Origin: an uncultured Desulfuromonadales bacterium
GTDB lineage: Bacteria; Desulfobacterota; Desulfuromonadia; Desulfuromonadales; Geopsychrobacteraceae
NCBI GenBank assembly: GCA_947259715.1
Contig: CAMYNR010000020.1
Location: 1-48,728 of the forward strand
DNA length: 48,728 nt
Direction: 5' to 3'
Part shown: piece after piece, positions 41,772 through 48,728 of the stretch
Position numbering within the stretch: position 1 is the first letter of the stretch
Layout: each line of letters begins with the position of its first letter
The notes under the pieces: generated by a model
Database searches by the model: none
Told to the model about the DNA's origin: nothing
The model's input: the letters and a program-made list of their open reading frames with translations, nothing else
Program-made: the position numbers and the translations under genes

Positions 41772-43996
41772 TTGACGGCTCCGCGCACTGGTTGCTGACT
41801 CTGCACCTGCTGATTCTTCAGCGCTTCAAGCACCTGCTGCTTGGGACCGTCGGCGATAATCCGGCCATTATCGAGAATGATCAGTCGGTCGATCAGGTCA
41901 AGCATGCTGTGGCGGTGGGTGATCATGATCAGGGTCTTGTCTTTAGCATCTTCTTTGAGCCGCTGGCGGAACACCGCTTCGGTGGCATTGTCCATCGAAT
42001 TGGTCGGCTCGTCGAAGACCAGAATGTCGGGATCCTGCAGCAGCGTGCGGGCGATGGCGACCGACTGGCGTTGGCCACCGGAGAGCTGCTGCCCGCGTTC
42101 ACCGACCTGCATACCGAACCCGGCCGGGTGGGTGCGGATGAAGTCGGCCGCTCCGGAGGTGGTCGCGGCGCGGAAAATTGAGCGATCGTCGGCAAAGGGC
42201 TGGCCTAGGGCGATGTTGTCCCGGACGCTGCCGTAAAAGAGGAAGCCGTCCTGGGCGACATAGCCAATTTTGCGCCGCAGATCAGCAATGTCCAGCTGGC
42301 GGATATCGACTCCGCCGACTTTGACCTTGCCTTGCTGCGGCTCGTAGAGGCCGAGGATCAGACGGCTGAGGGTGCTTTTGCCGCTGCCCACCCGGCCGAT
42401 GATACCGACCTTTTCGCCGGGGGAAATCTGCAGGTTGATCGTGTGCAGCGAAAGATTTTCCGCAGCCGGGTATTGAAAGCTGACGTCTTCGAACTGGATG
42501 CTGCTCGGCAGCTGCTGATGACGCATGTAGTCCTGTTCGGGATTTCTTTCATTGGGGATCTTCATCAGCAGATCAAGTGATTTCATCGCCATGCGTGATT
42601 GCTGCAGGCGGGTGAGCATCGCGGCAATCGCGCCCAGCGGAGCCATAGCCCGACCGACCAGGATACTGCAGGCGATCAGCCCGCCCATGGTGAGTTCCCC
42701 GGCGCCGATCAGGTAGACGCCCCAGACGATGATACCGACGGTCACCATCTGTGCCGACAATTGGGAGAAGGACAGGGAGAAGGTGGCCAGGGCGCGGGCC
42801 CGGGCCGAGGAGCGGGCGCTCATGCCGACCACCTGCTCCCAACGTTTCTGCATCTGGCCATCGGCGAGAGAGGTTTTGATCGCCTCCAAGCCACTGATGA
42901 TCTCGACCAGCAGGGCATTTTTCTGGGTCGCTTCTTTGTAGCTGGCTTCGACTACTTTCTGGAAGGGAATCTGGATCGCCAAGCCGACCAGCACCACAAT
43001 CGGCACGGCGATCGCCGGTATCATCGCCAAGGGCCCGGCGATATAGGCGATGATGCCGATGAAGATGGCGATAAAGGGCAGATCGACGATGGCCAGCAGG
43101 GTGGTGGAGCTGAAAAATTCGCGCAAGGTTTCAAATTCACGCAGGTTGTTGGCCAGCGAGCCGGTTGATTCGGGTTTGTGGTCAAGACGGATCCCCATCA
43201 GCTGCTGCATCAGCTTGCTGGCGATGATGCTGTCGGCGTTGCGCCCGGCGACATCGACAAAGTAGCCGCGCAGGTTGCGCAGAATAAAATCAAAGAAAAA
43301 GGCCAGCGAAACGCCGGTCGCCAGCACCCAGAGGGTATCGATGGCATTGTTTGGAACCACCCGGTCGTAAACATTCATCACGAACAGCGGGCTGGCGACC
43401 GCCAGCACATTGACCATCAGGCTGGCCAGCAGGACATGCCGGTAAATCGGCCAGAATTTGAAAATCGTCCCCCAGAACCACTTCTTCGTATCGAGCAGCT
43501 GCAGATCGCTGGCCCGCGGATCAAGGCGTCCTTGCAGCTGGACAAAGATCGCGTAGCCACTGTAGTTCTTCTGAACCTCAGCAAGGGCAATCTCCTTGCC
43601 CGATTCACCCGATTCGGGAAAGCTGACCAGCGCCTTTTCACCGTCGATGCGCTGCAGAACGCAGGCGTTCTGATCTTCCAGCAGCAGGATGCAGGGCAGG
43701 GTCAGTTGGGAAATCTTTTTGATTGCAGGACGATGAACGATCTTGGCGCTCATCCCGGCCTGTTCGGCACTGCGAATACAGGCGGTCGGGCTGATCGGGC
43801 CGCTGTCATGCGGCAGCCCGGCCTTGAGTGTTTCTGTCGAGACGGGCTTGCCCAGCAGGCTGAACACCTGTGCCAGGCAGGTCAGCAGCGGGGGGAAGAA
43901 GTCGACCGCATGCGGAGGCGCATCTAGGCGAACCGATTTTTCTGACTGGGCCTCAAAGCTGTGCTGGTCTGGCTGCTGGTCGTGGTTTCCTGACAT
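41768..43996 (-). CDS. lapB: Type I secretion ABC transporter (LapB-like) with C39-like domain
   Basis: ATP-driven inner-membrane exporter. The 742-residue protein has an N-terminal C39-peptidase-like domain (about 33-160; Cys40 in LLTCLAQVF, catalytic pattern incomplete, so a substrate-docking role is likely), a six-TM domain (about 185-465) and an ABC domain (about 500-735) with Walker A GRVGSGKST, signature LSGGQRQ and Walker B DILVFDEPT. This is the LapB class used by repeat adhesins with N-terminal retention modules. It is the first gene of the minus-strand operon; the outer-membrane LapE partner is not seen in the window. Confidence 0.92.
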   Translation of the reverse strand: MSGNHDQQPDQHSFEAQSEKSVRLDAPPHAVDFFPPLLTCLAQVFSLLGKPVSTETLKAGLPHDSGPISPTACIRSAEQAGMSAKIVHRPAIKKISQLTLPCILLLEDQNACVLQRIDGEKALVSFPESGESGKEIALAEVQKNYSGYAIFVQLQGRLDPRASDLQLLDTKKWFWGTIFKFWPIYRHVLLASLMVNVLAVASPLFVMNVYDRVVPNNAIDTLWVLATGVSLAFFFDFILRNLRGYFVDVAGRNADSIIASKLMQQLMGIRLDHKPESTGSLANNLREFETLREFFSSTTLLAIVDLPFIAIFIGIIAYIAGPLAMIPAIAVPIVVLVGLAIQIPFQKVVEASYKEATQKNALLVEIISGLEAIKTSLADGQMQKRWEQVVGMSARSSARARALATFSLSFSQLSAQMVTVGIIVWGVYLIGAGELTMGGLIACSILVGRAMAPLGAIAAMLTRLQQSRMAMKSLDLLMKIPNERNPEQDYMRHQQLPSSIQFEDVSFQYPAAENLSLHTINLQISPGEKVGIIGRVGSGKSTLSRLILGLYEPQQGKVKVGGVDIRQLDIADLRRKIGYVAQDGFLFYGSVRDNIALGQPFADDRSIFRAATTSGAADFIRTHPAGFGMQVGERGQQLSGGQRQSVAIARTLLQDPDILVFDEPTNSMDNATEAVFRQRLKEDAKDKTLIMITHRHSMLDLIDRLIILDNGRIIADGPKQQVLEALKNQQVQSQQPVRGAVK

Positions 43997-44415
43997 TTTG
44001 ATTCCGGCTCAGCTATTGCTCAAGAGGCAATAGCATGACAGTTTTTATTAGGGGATCCCAATTGTAGCGAAGATTGTCTCGTTATACCACTGAAAAATTA
44101 AGATAATCTGGCATAGATAGCAGGACTAGGTTAAAAGGCTTGACCAGGGAATGTCTTGAATTTTACTTTATTATAAGACGAGACTGGTAATATATTCCCT
44201 GTAATGCGTAACTCAAAGTTACCTTGTTTTTCTTCTTACAGGAACCTGATCTTGTCAGATTAAGGGAATTGGTCGTTTGGCCTTTTATTTTTACGTTTTT
44301 CTGCTAGCGTAAATGCTAACTTCCTGCCTAAATGCTAAGTGTGATTCATCGTTGACAATACCTTTCCTGGTTTTTCCAGGTATTGTCATCCGCGTAAGTG
44401 CTGAGAGGGAAAGTC
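43997..44415. other. Divergent regulatory region between the lap operon and the adhesin gene
   Basis: This 419-bp gap contains an 8-bp inverted repeat GCTATTGC/GCAATAGC (44012-44034) just upstream of the lapB start. It also holds a possible extended -10 TGGTAATAT facing the adhesin (44185-44193), two direct repeats of TAAATGCTAA (44310-44319 and 44329-44338, 19 bp apart) and a hairpin (44353-44388). AT content is higher than in the coding DNA around it. No ORF here looks real. Confidence 0.55.
44353..44388 (+). promoter_or_regulatory. Perfect 11-bp inverted repeat before the adhesin start
   Basis: TGACAATACCT (44353-44363) and AGGTATTGTCA (44378-44388) are perfect complements. An alternative inner stem CCTGG/CCAGG is closed by a TTTTT loop. 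It ends 27 bp before the adhesin ATG, so it may be an operator overlapping the promoter or a hairpin in the mRNA leader. Confidence 0.55.
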
Positions 44416-47400
44416 ATGGCAAACCAAGAAGATGTTTCCGTTCCGAGATCTGAACTCCCACAAAGTCCAGAACAAGGCAGGGCGCTTGCTGGCGAAGCAA
44501 TGGGCTTCAAGCACCTCGCGGCTCCCGCTGCCGGGCAGCAGATCGAACTGACCACGGGAAAAGGTGATCTGGTTTATCTGTCTTTTCCGATTCAGCAGGC
44601 AAGCGCAGCTGTTGCCGGTGATGACCTGGTTCTGGAGTTCGAAAACGGCGGTAGCATTGTTCTTAAAGATTACCTTGTTCAGATTCAAGGCGAGGATCCC
44701 CCAGGGCTGGCCATGCCGGATGGGCGGGTGGTGATCGACACCCTGGAGCTGCATTCTCTCTTGTTTGACGACATTGAGACGGCAGGTGGCCCGAATCGCT
44801 CCGGCGGTTCCGGTGAATATCGAGACGATTTAGGCAACCTGGTGGATGGCATCGACCGGTTGGGGGTGCTGGATGCCGAGGCCTTTCCAGAGCAGTCCGC
44901 TGAACTGCTCCGCGATTTTGATGGCCCGCAGGTTCTGCCGATCGCTATGTTCGACCCCAATAACCCCGGCAGCGGCAGCGGCGACATCAGCATCCCGGAA
45001 GGTACAGATGCTGTTTTCGGTATTCAGATCAATGGCGCGGCCGCCGGTACAAATTTGACTTTGCGTCTGAGCGACGGTACTGCCGTTGCCGCAGATTATA
45101 ACCAGATCAGTTTCCAGTACAGCACCGACGGGGGCACGACCTGGGCCGATCTGGTCGGTCCGATCTCTTTGCCGCGCGGTGATTCAACCCTGCTGGTAAA
45201 AACCGACACGGTCGATGATCCCCTTGATGAATTCAACGAGACCTTTCAGCTGACAGCTCAGTTAAGCTCCGGTCCATCGGCGACCGCCACGGCCATTATC
45301 ATCGATAATGATGTGCCGACGATAACCAGTTTCGATCCAAGTGCTCCCGATAGTGGTACCGGCGACTTGGCCGTTCCTGAAGGGACTGACGCGGTCTTTG
45401 GCCTTCAGCTTTCCGACGTCGCCGCCGACAGCAGGCTCAGTCTGGCGTTGAATGATGGCACTGCTGTTGATACCGACTACAATGAGGGGCTCTATCAATA
45501 CAGTACTGATGGCGGTGCAACCTGGATCGATGTGGTCGGACCGATCGACTTGCCGGCAGGTGATTCCACCGTTCTGGTCAAGACCGATACCGTCAATGAC
45601 AGCGTCGACGAGCCGAATGAAACCTTCAGTCTCAGCGCAACCTTGACCAGCGCCGGGGTCGCTTACGCTGCGACCGCGTCGGCTACCATCATCGATGACG
45701 ATGAGCCAAGCATCACCAGCTTTGACCCGAGTAATCCCGGCAGCGGCAGCGGTGCTATCGAGCTGCCTGAAGGGGCTGAGGCGGTCTTCGGCATTCAGGT
45801 GGTCGATGCGGCTGCTGATAGCCTCTTGAGCCTGACCCTGGCGGATGGCTCCGCCCTGGATGCTGATTACAACGAAGCCATCTTCCAGTACAGCACCGAT
45901 GGTGGCATCACCTGGGTCGATGTCGGCGGACCGATCAGGCTTAATGAGGGTGACACCGAGCTGCTGGTCAAGACCGACACCGTCGACGACAGTGTTGAGG
46001 AGCCGAATGAAACCTTCAGCCTGACGGCGTCCCTGGAGAGTAATGGCAGCAGTTATGCGACCACGGCCACCGCGACCATTATTGATAATGACGATCCGAG
46101 CATTGGTGTAGTGACCGCCGATCCCGCTGATCTGGATACCACTGGGGTGACCGTCCCGGAAGGGACAACAGCAGCATTCAGCGTCGCGATCTCCAGCGCG
46201 GCGGAGAACAGCAGTCTGAGTCTTGAGTTGCTGCCGGGCAGCGCAACCGCTGAGAGCGATTATGCGCCAGCTTTCGAGTACAGCACAGATGGTAGCACCT
46301 GGCTTGCCTATAGCGGTGAAATCTCACTTGCTGGCGGCGACAGCACCCTTTATGTGCGGACCGCTACAAACGATGATCAGATCGATGAGCCAGACGAGAC
46401 CTTTGATCTCAACGCAACTCTGACCAGCAGTGGCGTCGACTATTCGGCAAGCAGCACTGCGACCATCATCGATAATGATGAGCCGACAATCACCGGCTTT
46501 GACCCGAGCAACCCGGACTCAAGCAGCGGTGATATCAGTGTTCCCGAAGGCTCGGAGGCGATCTTCGGCCTGCAGGTTGAGGGCACCGCGGCGGGCAATA
46601 CCCTGACCCTGGCGCTGGCGGATGGGACCGCTCTGGATGCTGACTACAACGAAAATACCTTTCAGTACAGTACCGATGGCGGCGCCACCTGGAACGATGT
46701 CGCCGGGCCGATCAGCCTCGCTGAAGGCAGCACCAGTCTGCTGGTCAAAACGGATACGGTCGATGACAGCTTCGATGAGCCGAACGAAACCTTCAGCCTG
46801 ACCGGCCAACTAGGGACCGGACAGACTGTGACCGCCATCGCCACTATCCTTGATGACGACGAACCGGCTCTCAACGCTTTTGATCCTGCTGACCCGACCT
46901 CTGGCAGTGGTGACCTCAGCATTCCGGAAGGTAGCGACGCTGTCTTCGGGCTGCAGGTCGAGGGGGCTGCTGCCGGCAGCAGTTTGACGCTGACTCTGGC
47001 CGACGGCACCGCCCTGGGGGCCGACTACAACCAAAACACCTACGAATACAGCACCGATGGCGGCAGTAGCTGGGCCAACGTCAGCGGTCCGATCAGCCTT
47101 GGCGAAGGGGATACCACCCTGCTGGTCAGGACCGACACGGTCAATGACAGCTTCGATGAGCCGAACGAAACCTTCAGTTTGATCGGCCAGCTTGACACGG
47201 GGCAGACCGCCACGGCCACGGCGACGATCATCGACGATGACGAGCCGAGCATCAGCAGCTTCGACCCCAACAGCCCTCAGAGCGGCAGCGGAGATATTGC
47301 TGTTCCCGAAGGCAACGATGCCGTTTTCGGTCTTCAGGTCAAGGATGCTGCTGCCGGAAGCAGTTTGACCCTGACTCTGGCGGACGGCACCGCTCTTGAT

Positions 47401-48728
47401 GAGGACTACAGCGAGAGCACATACCAGTACAGCAGCGATGGCGGCGCCACCTGGACCGATATCAACGGCGCTATTTCCCTGAGTGAAGGGGATACCAGCC
47501 TGCTGATCAAAACTGACACCGTCGCTGACCGGATTGACGAGCCAGATGAGACCTTCAGCTTGACTGGTCAACTTAATACCGGGCAAACCGTGACCGCAAC
47601 GGCGACGATTCTGGACGACGATCAGCCGACCATCAGCAGCTTCGATCCGAGCAATCCGCAAAGCGGGACCGGGGATATCGACATCACCGAAGGGGCCGAT
47701 GCGCTGTTCGGTCTTCAGATTGAAGGGGCAGCTGCTGGCAGCAGTCTGACCCTGAGCCTGGCTGATGGCACAGCTCTCGATAACGATTACAATGAGGGCA
47801 CTTTCCAGTACAGCACCGATGGTGGAAACAGCTGGCTGGATGTTGCCGGGGCAATCCCCTTGCCCGCCGGGGACAGCACCGTCCTGGTCAAGACCGACAC
47901 CGTCGACGATATTGTCGATGAGCAGAATGAAAACTTTACCCTGAATGCGACCCTGAACAGCCTGGGGACAGATTACGACGAAGTTGCTACGGCGACGATT
48001 ATCGATAATGACGGCCCCGGAATTAATGTGGTCACCGCCGATCCCGCTGATCTCAGCAATACCGGGGTCACCGTGCCGGAAGGAACCATCGCGGCCTTTA
48101 GTATCGATATTTCCAGGGCGGCGGCGAACAGCAGTCTGAGCCTTAACCTGACGCCCGAAACCGCGACGGCGGAGGCCGATTATGCCAGTTCTTTTGAGTA
48201 CAGCACCGATGGCAGCAACTGGCTCTCCTATACTGACGACATCCCTCTGAATGGCGGTGACAGCACAATCTTTGTCCGGACCGCGACGCTTGATGACAGT
48301 TTTGATGAAGCCGATGAGACTTTTGCGCTGAACGCGGTCCTGACCAGCAATGCTGTTGACTACAATGATAGCGCCCGGGCGATTATCATTGACGATGACG
48401 AGCCGAGTATCACCAGCTTCGATCCGGCTGAGCCGGGTAGCGGAAGTGGTGACCTCAGCATTCCCGAAGGCAGTGACGCCATCTTCGGTCTTGACATCAA
48501 AGGGGCCGCGGCCGGCAGCAATTTGACCCTGACCCTGGCCGACGGCACCGCCCTGGACGCCGACTACAATGAAAATACTTATGAGTACAGCACCGATGGC
48601 GGCGCCACTTGGACCGATGTCAGCGGGCCGATCGGTCTCGGTGAAGGGGATACCACCCTTCTCGTCAAGACCGACACTGTCGATGACAGCTTTGACGAGG
48701 CGGATGAAATCTTCAGCCTGACCGGTCA
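44416..48728 (+). CDS. Giant LapA/BapA-type adhesin with Calx-beta repeats, 5' part
   Basis: The open frame runs from ATG 44416 (GAGAGGGAAAG upstream) to the window end without a stop: at least 1437 codons. Residues 1-175 form an N-terminal module with a PAAG motif at 37-40 (a LapG-site-like sequence) and DDLVLEFENGGSIVLKDYL, which resembles the prefix domain of BapA/LapA proteins. Ten Calx-beta-type repeats of about 120-130 residues follow, with hallmark YSTDGGATW and DDSFDEPNETF. Unit starts are near 44950, 45331, 45721, 46108, 46498, 46879, 47260, 47641, 48028 and 48418. The fourth and ninth units are a distinct type (TADPADL). The protein is acidic. Secretion by the adjacent lapB-lapC system and release by LapG are inferred. 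Confidence 0.9.
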   Translation, partial: MANQEDVSVPRSELPQSPEQGRALAGEAMGFKHLAAPAAGQQIELTTGKGDLVYLSFPIQQASAAVAGDDLVLEFENGGSIVLKDYLVQIQGEDPPGLAMPDGRVVIDTLELHSLLFDDIETAGGPNRSGGSGEYRDDLGNLVDGIDRLGVLDAEAFPEQSAELLRDFDGPQVLPIAMFDPNNPGSGSGDISIPEGTDAVFGIQINGAAAGTNLTLRLSDGTAVAADYNQISFQYSTDGGTTWADLVGPISLPRGDSTLLVKTDTVDDPLDEFNETFQLTAQLSSGPSATATAIIIDNDVPTITSFDPSAPDSGTGDLAVPEGTDAVFGLQLSDVAADSRLSLALNDGTAVDTDYNEGLYQYSTDGGATWIDVVGPIDLPAGDSTVLVKTDTVNDSVDEPNETFSLSATLTSAGVAYAATASATIIDDDEPSITSFDPSNPGSGSGAIELPEGAEAVFGIQVVDAAADSLLSLTLADGSALDADYNEAIFQYSTDGGITWVDVGGPIRLNEGDTELLVKTDTVDDSVEEPNETFSLTASLESNGSSYATTATATIIDNDDPSIGVVTADPADLDTTGVTVPEGTTAAFSVAISSAAENSSLSLELLPGSATAESDYAPAFEYSTDGSTWLAYSGEISLAGGDSTLYVRTATNDDQIDEPDETFDLNATLTSSGVDYSASSTATIIDNDEPTITGFDPSNPDSSSGDISVPEGSEAIFGLQVEGTAAGNTLTLALADGTALDADYNENTFQYSTDGGATWNDVAGPISLAEGSTSLLVKTDTVDDSFDEPNETFSLTGQLGTGQTVTAIATILDDDEPALNAFDPADPTSGSGDLSIPEGSDAVFGLQVEGAAAGSSLTLTLADGTALGADYNQNTYEYSTDGGSSWANVSGPISLGEGDTTLLVRTDTVNDSFDEPNETFSLIGQLDTGQTATATATIIDDDEPSISSFDPNSPQSGSGDIAVPEGNDAVFGLQVKDAAAGSSLTLTLADGTALDEDYSESTYQYSSDGGATWTDINGAISLSEGDTSLLIKTDTVADRIDEPDETFSLTGQLNTGQTVTATATILDDDQPTISSFDPSNPQSGTGDIDITEGADALFGLQIEGAAAGSSLTLSLADGTALDNDYNEGTFQYSTDGGNSWLDVAGAIPLPAGDSTVLVKTDTVDDIVDEQNENFTLNATLNSLGTDYDEVATATIIDNDGPGINVVTADPADLSNTGVTVPEGTIAAFSIDISRAAANSSLSLNLTPETATAEADYASSFEYSTDGSNWLSYTDDIPLNGGDSTIFVRTATLDDSFDEADETFALNAVLTSNAVDYNDSARAIIIDDDEPSITSFDPAEPGSGSGDLSIPEGSDAIFGLDIKGAAAGSNLTLTLADGTALDADYNENTYEYSTDGGATWTDVSGPIGLGEGDTTLLVKTDTVDDSFDEADEIFSLTG

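Noticed and set aside
46519-47661. Minus-strand frames inside the adhesin repeats
   Set aside because: They recur with the repeat period and are complements of the Calx-beta units.
1-48728. tRNA, rRNA, CRISPR arrays, phage integration sites
   Set aside because: No sequence with the needed structure or repeats was seen by eye; a tRNA scan would settle small RNA genes.

Overview
The window looks like chromosomal DNA of an anaerobic, nitrogen-fixing Gram-negative bacterium, most likely a Desulfuromonadales/Geobacter-type deltaproteobacterium. This is inferred from gene content (nifE/nifN/nifV, sigma-54-type promoters, an ANTAR response regulator, formate-tetrahydrofolate ligase, rubrerythrin, an RND pump and a lipid A deacylase-like barrel), not from a database search. 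Genes are dense, lie on both strands and are mostly housekeeping or envelope functions. No rRNA, tRNA, CRISPR array, prophage or transposase gene was recognised.

Layout. (1) 1-1862, minus: nifE-nifN behind a sigma-54-type promoter, but nifE is frameshifted and nifN has an in-frame TGA. (2) 2305-4837: small Zn-finger protein, archease and RtcB (RNA repair). (3) 5016-7278: PagL-like protein and an APH/P-loop kinase fusion, convergent and separated by a 168-bp MITE-like element whose ends supply both stop codons. (4) 7441-9510: sigma-54-type promoter, a leader with two hexaloop hairpins and an overlapping terminator, then nifV and a GNAT gene. (5) 9643-12803: mscL, fhs, DUF4197. (6) 12860-18644, minus: three-gene RND efflux operon. 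(7) 18896-21596: ANTAR response regulator, mgtE, small MscS-like channel. (8) 21688-25034: ornithine cyclodeaminase-type protein, arginase, a 162-bp MITE-like element with an 8-bp direct repeat, and a frameshifted PQQ-type sugar dehydrogenase gene. (9) 25453-32948: PilZ protein, sfsA-tmcAL, lemA-TPM-TPM-OmpA operon, rmuC, YkgJ protein. (10) 33417-37308: clpS-clpA-aat (N-degron pathway) and rubrerythrin. (11) 37577-48728: a Lap-type biofilm adhesin locus with four coupled minus-strand genes (type I secretion ABC, HlyD adaptor, LapG-like protease, degenerate HD-GYP protein), divergent from a giant Calx-beta repeat adhesin that runs off the window.

Two systems deserve most attention. The nifV leader has the hallmarks of an ANTAR antitermination switch (hexaloops with A at position 1 and G at position 4, the second overlapping a terminator), and an ANTAR response regulator with its own sigma-54-like promoter lies 11 kb away. 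The adhesin locus pairs a LapG-like protease not with a recognisable GGDEF-EAL LapD but with a membrane PAS/HD-GYP protein whose metal-binding HD is SQ, suggesting a different kind of c-di-GMP receptor controlling adhesin release. Three short palindromic repeats form one family, and two of the three disrupted genes look as if about 40 bp was lost between 8-9-bp direct repeats.
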